From: Chondrosia reniformis
Taxonomy: Eukaryota; Porifera; Demospongiae; Chondrillida; Chondrillidae
Direction: 5' to 3'
Assembly (NCBI GenBank): GCA_947172415.1
Contig: OX359198.1
Span: 5,549,401-5,613,400 of the forward strand
Length of the DNA stretch: 64,000 nucleotides
Positions within the stretch are counted from its first letter, which is position 1, and each line of letters starts with the position of its first letter. Position numbers and translations under genes: made by a program. This document shows, piece by piece, positions 49,911 to 64,000 of this stretch. The notes beneath the pieces are model-generated. The model was not told where the DNA came from, did not search any database, and was given only the letters and a program-made list of their open reading frames with translations.

Positions 49911-52900
49911 TATATACAAACTAATGCTCATACAAGTAATTGCAAGTCTGTCAAATATACACATGGTCAAGTTAAAAACTCACCCACTATTGTTCCGTGG
50001 TGATGATTTGAACAAGATGTGACAAGAAACATGTAGAGAGGAAACGAGAGCAATTAGAAAATTTATGAAATGATACTTTACACAACTTTACACTCTGCAG
50101 TCAATGTATCAATGCATTTGGGTAAGTCTTTCACCATATCTATCTACACTTCATACAAACCGACAAATTACACTATACGGATACATACAAACTAATGCTC
50201 ATACAAGTAATTGCAAGTCTGTCAAATATACACATGGTCAAGTTAAAAACTCACCCACTATTGTTCCGTGGTGATGATTTGAACAAGATGTGACAAGAAA
50301 CATGTAGAGAGGAAACGAGAGCAATTAGGAAATTTATCAAATGATACTTTACACAACTTTACACTCTGCAGAGAATGTATCAATGCATTTGGGTAAGTCT
50401 TTCACCATATCTATCTACACTTCATACAAAAAGACAAATTACACTATACGGATACATACAAACTAATGCTCATACAAGTTATTGCAAGTCTGTCAAATAT
50501 ACACATGGTCAAGTTAAAAACTCACACGCTATTGTTCCGTGGTGATGATTTGAACAAGATGTGACAAGAAACATGTAGAGAGGAAACGAGAGCAATTAGG
50601 AAATTTATCAAATGATACTTTACACAACTTTACACTCTGCAGTCAATGTATCAATGCATTTGGGTAAATCTTTCACCATATCTATCTACACTTCATACAA
50701 ACCGACAAATTACACTATATGGATATATACAAACTAATGCTCATACAAGTAATTGCAAGTCTGTCAAATATAGACATGGTCAAGTTAAAAACTCACACAC
50801 TATTGTTCCGTGGTGATGATTTGAACAAGATGTGACAAGAAACATGTAGAGAGGAAACGAGAGCAATTAGGAAATTTATCAAATGATACTTTACACAACT
50901 TTACACTCTGCAGTGAACGTATCAATGCATTTGGCTAAGTCTTTCACCATATCTATCTACACTTCATACAAAAAGACAAATTACACTATACGGATACATA
51001 CAAACTAATGTTCATACAAGTAATTGCAAGTCTGTCAAATATACACATGGTTAAGTTTAAAACTAACCCCCTATTGTTCCGTGGTGATGATTTGAACAAG
51101 ATGTGACAAGAAACATGTAGAGAGGAAACGAGAGCAATTAGGAAATTTATGAAATGATACTTTACACAACTTTACACTCTGCAGTGAATGTATCAATGCA
51201 TTTGGGTAAGTCTTTCACCATATCTATCTACACTTCATACAAACCGACAAATTACACTATACGGATACATACAAACTAATGCTCATACAAGTAATTGCAA
51301 GTCTGTCAAATATACACATGGTCAAGTTTAAAACTCACACGCTATTGTTCCGTGGTGATGATTTGAACAAGATGTGACAAGAAACATGTAGAGAGGAAAC
51401 GAGAGCAATTAGGAAATTTATCAAATGATACTTTACACAACTTTACACTCTGCAGTCAATGTATCAATGCATTTGGGTAAGTCTTTCACCATATCTATCT
51501 ACACTTCATACAAACCGACAAATTACACTATACGGATACATACAAACTAATGCTCATACAAGTAATTGCAAGTCTGTCAAATATACACATGGTCAAGTTA
51601 AAAACTCACACGCTATTGTTCCGTGGTGATGATTTGAACAAGATGTGACAAGAAACATGTAGAGAGGAAACGAGAGCAATTAGGAAATTTATCAAATGAT
51701 ACTTTACACAAATTTACACTCTGCAGTCAATGTATCAATGCATTTGGGTAAATCTTTCACCATATCTATCTACATCTCATACATACCGACAAATTACACT
51801 ATACGGATACATACAAAATAATGCTCATACAAGTAATCGCAAGTCTGTCAAATATACACATGGTCAAGTTAAAAACTCACACACTATTGTTCCGTGGTGA
51901 TGATTTGAACAAGATGTGACAAGAAACATGTAGAGAGGAAACGAGAGCAATTAGTAAATTTATCAAATGATACTTTACACAACTTTACACTCTGCAGTCA
52001 ATGTATCAATGCATTTGGGTAAGTCTTTCACCATATCTATCTACACTTCATACAAACCGACAAATTACACTATACGGATACATACAAACTAATGCTCATA
52101 CAAGTAATTGCAAGTCTGTCAAATATAGACATGGTCAAGTTAAAAACTCACCCACTATTGTTCCGTGGTGATGATTTGAACAAGATGTGACAAGAAACAT
52201 GTAGAGAGGAAACGAGAGCAATTAGGAAATTTATCAAATGATACTTTACACAACTTTACACTCTGCAGTCAATGTATCAATGCATTTGGGTAAGTCTTTC
52301 ACCATATCTATCTACACTTCATACAAACCGACAAATTACACTATATGGATACATACAATCTAATGCTCATACAAGTAATTGCAAGTCTGTCAAATATACA
52401 CATGGTCAAGTTAAAAACTCACACACTATTGTTCCGTGGTGATGATTTGAACAAGATGTGACAAGAAACATGTAGAGAGGAAACGAGAGCAATTAGGAAA
52501 TTTATCAAATGATACTTTACACAACTTTACACTCTGCAGTCAATGTATCAATGCATTTGGGTAAGTCTTTCACCATATCTATCTACACTTCATACAAACC
52601 GACAAATTACACTATACGGATACATACAAACTAATGCTCATACAAGTAATTGCAAGTCTGTCAAATATACACATGGTCAAGTTAAAAACTCACCCACTAT
52701 TGTTCCGTGGTGATGATTTGAACAAGATGTGACAAGAAACATGTAGAGAGGAAACGAGAGCAATTAGGAAATTTATCAAATGATACTTTACACAACTTTA
52801 CACTCTGCAGTCAATGTATCAATGCATTTGGGTAAGTCTTTCACCATATCTATCTACACTTCATACAAACCGACAAATTACACTATACGGATACATACAA

Positions 52901-55900
52901 ACTAATGCTCATACAAGTAATTGCAAGTCTGTCAAATATACACATGGTCAAGTTAAAAACTCACCCACTATTGTTCCGTGGTGATGATTTGAACAAGATG
53001 TGACAAGAAACATGTAGAGAGGAAACGAGAGCAATTAGGAAATTTATCAAATGATACTTTACACAACTTTACACTCTGCAGTCAATGTATCAATGCATTT
53101 GGGTAAGTCTTTCACCATATCTATCTACACTTCATACAAACCGACAAATTACACTATACGGATACATACAATCAAATGCTCATACAAGTAATTGCAAGTC
53201 TGTCAAATATACACATGGTCAAGTTAAAAACTCACACACTATTGTTCCGTGGTGATGATTTGAACAAGATGTGACAAGAAACATGTAGAGAGGAAACGAG
53301 AGCAATTAGGAAATTTATCAAATGATACTTTACACAACTTTACACTCTGCAGTCAATGTATCAATGCATTTGGGTAAGTCTTTCACCATATCTATCTACA
53401 CTTCATACAAACCGACAAATTACACTATACGGATACATACAAACTAATGCTCATACAAGTAATTGCAAGTCTGTCAAATATACACATGGTCAAGTTAAAA
53501 ACTCACAGTCTATTGTTCCGTGGTGATAATTTGAACAAGATGTGACAAGAAACATGTAGAGAGGAAACGAGAGCAATTAGGAAATTTATCAAATGATACT
53601 TTACACATCTTTACACTCTGCAGTGAATGTATCAATGCATTTGGGTAAGTCTTTCACCATATCTATCTACACTTCATACAAACCGACAAATTACACTATA
53701 CGGATACATACAAACTAATGCTCATACAAGTAATTGCAAGTCTGTCAAATATACACATGGTCAAGTTAAAAACTCACCCACTATTGTTCCGTTGTGTTGA
53801 TTTGAACAAGATGTGACAAGAAACATGTAGAGAGGAAACGAGAGCAATTAGGAAATTTATCAAATGATACTTTACACAACTTTACACTCTGCAGTCAATG
53901 TATCAATGCATTTGGCTAAGTCTTTCACCATATCTATCTACACTTCATACAAACCGACAAATTACACTATACGGATACATACAAACTAATGCTCATACAA
54001 GTAATTGCAAGTCTGTCAAATATACACATGGTCAAGTTAAAAACTCACACGCTATTGTTCCGTGGTGATGATTTGAACAAGATGTGACAAGAAACATGTA
54101 GAGAGGAAACGAGAGCAATTAGGAAATTTATCAAATGATACTTTACACAACTTTACACTCTGCAGTGAATGTATCAATGCATTTGAGCAAGTCTTTCACC
54201 ATATCTATCTACACTTCATACAAACCGACAAATTACACTATACGGATACATACAAACTAATGCTCATACAAGTAATTGCAAGTCTGTCAAATATACACAT
54301 GGTCAAGTTAAAAACTCACACGCTATTGTTCCGTGGTGATGATTTGAACAAGATGTGACAAGAAACATGTAGAGAGAAAACGAGAGCAATTAGGAAATTT
54401 ATGAAATGATACTTTACACAACTTTACACTCTGCAGTCAATGTATCAATGCATTTGGGTAAGTCTTTCACCATATCTATCTACACTTCATACAAACCGAC
54501 AAATTACACTATACGGATACATACAAACTAATGCTCATACAAGTAATTGCAAGTCTGTCAAATATACACATGGTTAAGTTTAAAACTCACCCCCTATTGT
54601 TCCGTGGTGATGATTTGAACAAGATGTGACAAGAAACATGTAGAGAGGAAACGAGAGCAATTAGGAAATTTATCAAATGATACTTTACACAACTTTACAC
54701 TCTGCAGGGAATGTATCAATGCATTTGGGTAAGTCTTTCACCATATCTATCTACACTTCATACAAACCGACAAATTACACTATACGGATACATACAAACT
54801 AATGCTCATACAAGTAATTGCAAGTCTGTCAAATATACACATGGTCAAGTTAAAAACTCACACGCTATTGTTCCGTGGTGATGATTTGAACAAAATGTGA
54901 AAAGAAACATGTAGAGAGGAAACGAGAGCAATTAGGAAATTTATCAAATGATACTTTACACAACTTTACACTCTGCAGTCAATGTATCAATGCATTTGGG
55001 TAAGTCTTTCACCATATCTATCTACACTTCATACAAACCGACAAATTACACTATACGGATACATACAAACTAATGCTCATACAAGTAATTGCAAGTCTGT
55101 CAAATATACACATGGTCAAGTTAAAAACTCACACGCTATTGTTCCGTGGTGATGATTTGAACAAGATGTGACAAGAAACATGTAGAGAGGAAACGAGAGC
55201 AATTAGGAAATTTATCAAATGATACTTTACACAACTTTACACTCTGCAGTCAATGTATCAAGGCATTTGGGTAAGTCTTTCACCATATCTATCTACACTT
55301 CATACAAACCGACAAATTACACTATACGGATACATACAAACTAATGCTCATACAAGTAACTGCAAGTCTGTCAAATATACACATGGTTAAGTTTAAAACT
55401 CACACACTATTGTTCCGTGGTGATGATTTGAACAAGATGTGACAAGAAACATGTAGAGAGGAAACGAGAGCAATTAGGAAATTTATCAAATGATACTTTA
55501 CACAACTTTACACTCTGCAGTCAATGTATCAATGCATTTGGGTAAGTCTTTCACCATATCTATCTACACTTCATACAAACCGACAAATTACACTATACGG
55601 ATACATACAAACTAATGCTCATACAAGTACAGTAATTGCAAGTCTGTCAAATATACACATGGTCAAGTTAAAAACTCACACGCTATTGTTCCGTGGTGAT
55701 GATTTGAACAAGATGTGACAAGAAACATGTAGAGAGGAAACGAGAGCAATTAGGAAATTTATCAAATGATACTTTACACAACTTTACACTCTGCAGTCAA
55801 TGTATCAATGCATTTGGGTAAGTCTTTCACCATATCTATCTACACTTCATACAAACTGACATATTACACTATACGGATACATACAAACTAATGCTCATAC

Positions 55901-58900
55901 AAGTAATTGCAAGTCTGTCAAATATACACATGGTCAAGTTAAAAACTCACCCCCTATTGTTCCGTGGTGATGATTTGAACAAGATGTGACAAGAAACATG
56001 TAGAGAGGAAACGAGAGCAATTAGGAAATTTATCAAATGATACTTTACACAACTTTACACTCTGCAGTCAATGTATCAATGCATTTGGGTAAGTCTTTCA
56101 CCATATCTATCTACACTTCATACAAACCAACAAATTACACTATACGGATACATACAAACTAATGCTCATACAAGTAATTGCAAGTCTGTCAAATATACAC
56201 ATGGACAAGTTAAAACTCACACGCTATTGTTCCGTGGTGATGATTTGAACAAGATGTGACAAGAAACATGTAGAGAGGAAACGAGAGCAATTAGGAAATT
56301 TATCAAATGATACTTTACACAACTTTACACTCTGCAGTGAATGTATCAATGCATTTGGGTAAGTCTTTCACCATATCTATCTACACTTCATACAAACCGA
56401 CAAATTACACTATACGGATACATACAAACTAATGCTCATACAAGTAATTGCAAGTCTGTCAAATATACACATGGTCAAGTTAAAAACTCACACGCTATTG
56501 TTCCGTGGTGATGATTTGAACAAGATGTGACAAGAAACATGTAGAGAGAAACGAGAGCAATTAGGAAATTTATGAAATGATACTTTACACATCTTTACAC
56601 TCTGCAGGGAATGTATCAATGCATTTGGGTAAGTCTTTCACCATATCTATCTACACTTCATACAAACCGACAAATTACACTATACGGATACATACAAACT
56701 AATGCTCATACAAGTAATTGCAAGTCTGTCAAATATACACATGGTCAAGTTAAAAACTCACACGCTATTTTTCCGTGGTGATGATTTGAACAAGATGTGA
56801 CAAGGAACATGTAGAGAGGAAACGAGAGCAATTAGGAAATTTATCAAATGATACTTTACACATCTTTACACTCTGCAGTGAATGTATCAATGCATTTGGG
56901 TAAGTCTTTCACCATATCTATCTACACTTCATACAAACCGACAAATTACACTATACGGATACATACAAACTAATGCTCATACAAGTAATTGCAAGTCTGT
57001 CAAATATACACATGGTCAAGTTAAAAACTCACACGCTATTGTTCCGTGGTGATGATTTGAACAAGATGTGACAAGGAACATGTAGAGAGGAAACGAGAGC
57101 AATTAGGAAATTTATGAAATGATACTTTACACATCTTTACACTCTGCAGTGAATGTATCAATGCATTTGGGTAAGTCTTTCACCATATCTATCTACACTT
57201 CATAAAAACCGACAAATTACACTATACGGATACATACAAACTAATGCTCATACAAGTAATTGCAAATCTGTCAAATATACACATGGTCAAGTTAAAAACT
57301 CACACGCTATTGTTCCGTGGTGACGATTTTAACAAGATGTGACAAGAAACATGTAGAGAGGAAACGAGAGCAATTAGGAAATTTATCAAATGATACTTTA
57401 CACAACTTTACACTCTGCAGTCAATGTATCAATGCATTTGGGTAAGTCTTTCACCATATCTATCTACACTTCATACAAACCGACAAATGACACTATACGG
57501 ATACATACAAACTAATGCTCATACAAGTAATTGCAAGTCTGTCAAATATACACATGGTCAAGTTAAAAACTCACACACTATTGTTCCGTGGTGATGATTT
57601 GAACAAGATGTGACAAGAAACATGTAGAGAGGAAACGAGAGCAATTAGGAAATTTATCAAATGATACTTTACACAACTTTACACTCTGCAGTCAATGTAT
57701 CAATGCATTTGGGTAAGTCTTTCACCATATCTATCTACACTTCATACAAACCGACAAATTACACTATACGGATACATACAAACTAATGCTCATACAAGTA
57801 ATTGCAAGTCTGTCAAATATACACATGGTCAAGTTAAAAACTCACACGCTATTGTTCCATGGTGATGATTTGAACAAGATGTGACAAGAAACATGTAGAG
57901 AGAAACGAGAGCAATTAGGAAATTTATGAAATGATACTTTACACATCTTTACACTCTGCAGGGAATGTATCAATGCATTTGGGTAAGTCTTTCACCATAT
58001 CTATCTACACTTCATACAAACCGACAAATTACACTATACGGATACATACAAACTAATGCTCATACAAGTAATTGCAAGTCTGTCAAATATACACATGGTC
58101 AAGTTAAAAACTCACACACTATTTTTCCGTGGTGATGATTTGAACAAGATGTGACAAGGAACATGTAGAGAGGAAACGAGAGCAATTAGGAAATTTATCA
58201 AATGATACTTTACACATCTTTACACTCTGCAGTGAATGTATCAATGCATTTGGGTAAGTCTTTCACCATATCTATCTACACTTCATACAAACCGACAAAT
58301 TACACTATACGGATACATACAAACTAATGCTCATACAAGTAATTGCAAGTCTGTCAAATATACACATGGTCAAGTTAAAAACTCACACGCTATTGTTCCG
58401 TGGTGATGATTTGAACAAGATGTGACAAGAAACATGTAGAGAGGAAACGAGAGCAATTAGGAAATTTATCAAATGATACTTTACACAACTTTACACTCTG
58501 CAGTCAATGTATCAATGCATTTGGGTAAGTCTTTCACCATATCTATCTACACTTCATACAAACCGACAAATTACACTATACGGATACATACAAACTAATG
58601 CTCATACAAGTAATTGCAAGTCTGTCAAATATACACATGGTCAAGTTTAAAACTCACACGCTATTGTTCCGTGGTGATGATTTGAACAAGATGTGACAAG
58701 AAACATGTAGAGAGGAAACGAGAGCAATTAGGAAATTTATCAAATGATACTTTACACAACTTTACACTCTGCAGTCAATGTATCAATGCATTTGGGTAAG
58801 TCTTTCACCATATCTATCTACACTTCATACAAACCGACAAATTACACTATACGGATACATACAAACTAATGCTCATACAAGTAATTGCAAGTCTGTCAAA

Positions 58901-61900
58901 TATACACATGGTCAAGTTAAAAACTCACACGCTATTGTTCCGTGGTGATGATTTGAACAAGATGTGACAAGAAACATGTAGAGAGGAAACGAGAGCAATT
59001 AGGAAATTTATCAAATGATACTTTACACATCTTTACACTCTGCAGTGAATGTATCAATGCATTTGGGCAAGTCTTTCACCATATCTATCTCCACTTCATA
59101 CAAACCGACAAATTACACTATACGGATACATACAAACTAATGCTCATACAAGTAATTGCAAGTCTGTCAAATATACACATGGTCAAGTTAAAAACTCACA
59201 CGCTATTGTTCCGTGGTGATGATTTGAACAAGATGTGACAAGAAACATGTAGAGAGGAAACGAGAGCAATTAGGAAATTTATGAAATGATACTTTACACA
59301 TCTTTACACTCTGCAGTCAATGTATCAATGCATTTGGGTAAGTCTTTCACCATATCTATCTACACTTCATACAAACCGACAAATTACACTATACGAATAC
59401 ATACAAACTAATGCTCATACAAGTAATTGCAAGTCTGTCAAATATACACATGGTCAAGTTAAAAACTCACACGCTATTGTTCCGTGGTGATGATTTGAAC
59501 AAGATGTGACAAGAAACATGTAGAGAGGAAACGAGAGCAATTAGGAAATTTATCAAATGATACTTTACACAACTTTACACTCTGCAGTCAATGTATCAAT
59601 GCATTTGGGTAAGTCTTTCACCATATCTATCTACACTTCATACAAAAAGACAAATTACACTATACGGATACATACAAACTAATGTTCATACAAGTAATTG
59701 CAAGTCTGTCAAATATACACATGGTCAAGTTAAAAACTTACAGTCTATTGTTCCGTGGTGATGATTTGAACAAGATGTGACAAGAAACATGTAGAGAGGA
59801 AACGAGAGCAATTAGTAAATTTATCAAATGATACTTTACACAACTTTACACTCTGCAGTCAATGTATCAATGCATTTGGGTAAGTCTTTCACCATATCTA
59901 TCTACACTTCATACAAACCGACAAATTACACTATACGGATACATACAACCTAATGCTTATACAAGTAATTGCAAGTCTGTCAAATATACACATGGTCAAG
60001 TTTAAAACTCACACGCTATTGTTCCGTGGTGATGATTTGAACAAGATGTGACAAGAAACATGTAGAGAGGAAACGAGAGGAAACGAGAGCAATTAGGAAA
60101 TTTATGAAATGATACTTTACACAACTTTACACTCTGCAGTGAATGTATCAATGCATTTGGGTAAGTCTTTCACCATATCTATCTACACTTCATACAAACC
60201 GACAAATGACACTATACGGATACATACAAACTAATGCTCATACAAGTAATTGCAAGTCTGTCAAATATACACATGGTCAAGTTAAAAACTCACAGTCTAT
60301 TGTTCGGTGGTGATGATTTGAACAAGATGTGACAAGAAACATGTAGAGAGGAAACGAGAGCAATTAGGAAATTTATGAAATGATACTTTACACAAATTTA
60401 CACTCTGCAGCGAATGTATCAATGCATTTGGGTAACTCTTTCACCATATCTATCTACACTTCATACAAACCGACAAATTACACTATACGGATACATACAA
60501 ACTAATGCTCATACAAGTAATTGCAAGTCTGTCAAATATACACATGGTCAAGTTAAAAACTCACCCACTATTGTTCCGTGGTGATGATTTGAACAAGATG
60601 TGACAAGAAACATGTAGAGAGGAAACGAGAGCAATTAGGAAATTTATGAAATGATACTTTACACAACTTTACACTCTGCAGAGAATGTATCAATGCATTT
60701 GGGTAAGTCTTTCACCATATCTATCTACACTTCATACAAACCGAAAAATTACACTATACGGATACATACAAACTAATGCTCATACAAGTAATTGCAAGTC
60801 TGTCAAATATATACATGGTCAAGTTAAAAACTCACCCACTATTGTTCCGTGGTGATGATTTGAACAAGATGTGACAAGAAACATGTAGAGAGGAAACGAG
60901 AGCAATTAGGAAATTTATCAAATGATACTTTACACAACTTTACACTCTGCAGTCAATGTATCAATGCATTTGGGTAAGTCTTTCACCATATCTATCTACA
61001 CTTCATACAAACCGACAAATTACACTATACGGATACATACAATCTAATGCTCATACAAGTAATTGCAAGTCTGTCAAATATACACATGGTCAAGTTAAAA
61101 ACTCACACACTATTGTTCCGTGGTGATGATTTGAACAAGATGTGACAAGAAACATGTAGAGAGGAAACGAGAGCAATTAGGAAATTTATCAAATGATACT
61201 TTACACAACTTTACACTCTGCAGTCAATGTATCAATGCATTTGGGTAAGTCTTTCACCATATCTATCTACACTTCATACAAACCGAAAAATTACACTATA
61301 CGGATACATACAAACTAATGCTCATACAAGTAATTGCAAGTCTGTCAAATATACACATGGTCAAGTTAAAAACTCACAGTCTATTGTTCCGTGGTGATAA
61401 TTTGAACAAGATGTGACAAGAAACATGTAGAGAGGAAACGAGAGCAATTAGGAAATTTATGAAATGATACTTTACACATCTTTACACTCTGCAGTGAATG
61501 TATCAATGCATTTGGGTAAGTCTTTCACCATATCTATCTACACTTCATACAAACCGACAAATTACACTATACGGATACATACAAACTAATGCTCATACAA
61601 GTAATTGCAAGTCTGTCAAATATACACATGGTCAAGTTAAAAACTCACCCACTATTGTTCCGTGGTGATGATTTGAACAAGATGTGACAAGAAACATGTA
61701 GAGAGGAAACGAGAGCAATTAGGAAATTTATCAAATGATACTTTACACAACTTTACACTCTGCAGTCAATGTATCAATGCATTTGGGTAAGTCTTTCACC
61801 ATATCTATCTACACTTCATACAAACCGACAAATTACACTATACGGATACATACAAACTAATGCTCATACAAGTAATTGCAAGTCTGTCAAATATACACAT

Positions 61901-64000
61901 GGTCAAGTTAAAAACTCACACGCTATTGTTCCGTGGTGATGATTTGAACAAGATGTGACAAGAAACATGTAGAGAGGAAACGAGAGAAATTAGGAAATTT
62001 ATGAAATGATACTTTACACAACTTTACACAACTTTACACTCTGCAGTCAATGTATCAATGCATTTGGGTAAGTCTTTCACCATATCTATCTACACTTCAT
62101 ACAAACCGACAAATGACACTATACGGATACATACAAACTAATGCTCATACAAGTAATTGCAAGTCTGTCAAATATACACATGGTCAAGTTAAAAACTCAC
62201 AGTCTATTGTTCGGTGGTGATGATTTGAACAAGATGTGACAAGAAACATGTAGAGAGGAAACGAGAGCAATTAGGAAATTTATCAAATGATACTTTACAC
62301 AACTTTACACTCTGCAGTCAATGTATCAATGCATTTGGGTAAGTTTTTCACCATATCTATCTACACTTCATACAAACCGACAAATTACACTATACGGATA
62401 CATACAAACTAATGCTCATACAGGTAATTGCAAGTCTGTCAAATATACACATGGTTAAGTTTAAAACTCACCCCCTATTGTTCCGTGGTGATGATTTGAA
62501 CAAGATGTGACAAGAAACATGTAGAGAGGAAACGAGAGCAATTAGGAAATTTATCAAATGATACTTTACACAACTTTACACTCTGCAGTCAATGTATCAA
62601 TGCATTTGGGTAAGTCTTTCACCATATCTATCTACACTTCATACAAACCGACAAATTACACTATACGAATACATACAAACTAATGCTCATACAAGTAATT
62701 GCAAGTCTGTCAAATATACACATGGTCAAGTTAAAAACTCACACACTATTGTTCCGTGGTGATGATTTGAACAAGATGTGACAAGAAACATGTAGAGAGG
62801 AAACGAGAGCAATTAGGAAATTTATCAAATGATACTTTACACATCTTTACACTCTGCAGTGAATGTATCAATGCATTTGGGTAAGTCTTTCACCATATCT
62901 ATCTACACTTCATACAAACCGACAAATTACACTATACAGATACATACAAACTAATGCTCATACAAGTAATTGCAAGTCTGTCAAATATACACATGGTCAA
63001 GTTAAAAACTCACACGCTATTGTTCCGTGGTGATGATTTGAACAAGATGTGACAAGAAACATATAGAGAGGAAACGAGAGCAATTAGGAAATTTATGAAA
63101 TGATACTTTACACAACTTTACACTCTGCAGTCAATGTATCAATGCATTTGGGTAAGTCTTTCGCCATATCTATCTACACTTCATACAAACCGACAAATTA
63201 CACTATACGGATACATACAAACTAATGCTCATACAAGTAATTGCAAGTTTGTCAAATATACACATGGTTAAGTTTAAAACTCACACACTATTGTTCCGTG
63301 GTGATGATTTGAACAAGATGGGACAAGAAACATGTAGAGAGGAAACGAGAGCAATTAGGAAATTTATGAAATGATACTTTACACAACTTTACACTCTGCA
63401 GTCAATGTATCAATGCATTTGGGTAAGTCTTTCACCTTATCTATCTACACTTCATACAAACCGACAAATTACACTATACGGATACATACAAACTAATGCT
63501 CATACAAGTAATTGCAAGTCTGTCAAATATACACATTGTCAAGTTAAAAACTCACACGCTATTGTTCCGTGGTGATGATTTGAACAAGATGTGACAAGAA
63601 ACATGTAGAGAGGAAACGAGAGCAATTAGGAAATTTATCAAATGATACTTTACACAACTTTACACTCTGCAGTGAATGTATCAATGCATTTGGGTAAGTC
63701 TTTCACCATATCTATCTACACTTCATACAAACCGACAAATTACACTATACGGATACATACAAACTAATGCTCATACAAGTAATTGCAAGTCTGTCAAATA
63801 TACACATGGTCAAGTTTAAAACTCACACGCTATTGTTCCGTGGTGATGATTTGAACAAGATGTGACAAGAAACATGTAGAGAGGAAACGAGAGCAATTAG
63901 GAAATTTATCAAATGATACTTTACACAACTTTACACTCTGCAGTGAATGTATCAATGCATTTGGGTAAGTCTTTCACCATATCTATCTACACTTCATACA
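49911..64000. repeat. 271-bp satellite array, about 52 copies, open at the right edge
   Basis: Marker ACTATTGTTCCGTGGTGATG (or its GCTATTG form) recurs at 49986, 50257, 50528, 50799 and so on every 271 bp to the end. Copies are near identical; most changes are single bases at fixed positions, notably the hexamer after AAAACTCA (CCCACT, CACACT, CACGCT, CCCCCT, CAGTCT). Each unit has one CTGCAG. A few units differ in length, e.g. the repeated GAGAGGAAAC near 60065 and a doubled ACACAACTTT near 62022. Short open frames in some units (55524, 56071) are broken in others and are not genes. This is satellite DNA maintained by unequal exchange. Its chromosomal place (centromeric, subtelomeric or interstitial) cannot be told from here. 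Confidence 0.97.

Noticed and set aside
55524-56259. Two ~63-codon plus-strand frames in the satellite
   Set aside because: The same frame is broken by indels or stops in most other units, so there is no sign of coding constraint.
49911-64000. CRISPR-like regular array
   Set aside because: The unit is 271 bp without distinct spacers, in eukaryotic DNA; it is ordinary satellite.

Overview
The window is animal nuclear DNA: AT-rich, genes split into many short exons by mostly short GT-AG introns, with many minisatellites and small foldback elements. The gene set (an outer-dynein-arm docking protein, a secreted IGFBP/Kazal/TSP1/cystine-knot protein, a full-length Trio/Kalirin, a BRO1-domain ESCRT adaptor, prohibitin-1) is metazoan. 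Small intergenic gaps and these gene versions suggest an early-branching animal, most likely a sponge; this is inference from composition and architecture, not from a database match.

Layout. 1-1131 (+): 3' end of an ODAD4/TTC25-like TPR gene. 1409-6005 (+): a nine-exon secreted protein with the order IGFBP, Kazal, VWC-like, TSP1, TSP1, CTCK, i.e. an IGFBP7-like front joined to a CCN-like back. 6006-8784: no gene seen; it holds a 630-bp inverted-repeat element and other repeat remnants. 8785-34789 (-): a Trio/Kalirin orthologue of about 49 exons and about 3,240 residues (Sec14, spectrin repeats, DH1-PH1, SH3, DH2-PH2, SH3, Ig, FN3, kinase). 35034-45970 (-): a 22-exon, 1,921-residue BRO1/V-domain protein of the HD-PTP/ALIX type, with a long coiled coil and two coding minisatellites but no phosphatase domain. 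46004-47933 (+): prohibitin-1, eight exons, 274 residues, starting 33 bp from the BRO1 gene's start codon on the opposite strand. 48435-49646 (-): last three exons of a leucine-rich-repeat-like gene. 49911-64000: about 52 copies of a 271-bp satellite that runs off the window.

Functional links are modest. Trio (Rho-family GEF) and the BRO1 adaptor (endosomal sorting) are head-to-tail neighbours 244 bp apart. The BRO1 gene and prohibitin share one minimal bidirectional promoter containing a CACGTG E-box. Exon boundaries for the BRO1 gene, prohibitin and the secreted protein keep frame throughout. Trio keeps frame everywhere except at the joins around 17.1-17.9 kb.
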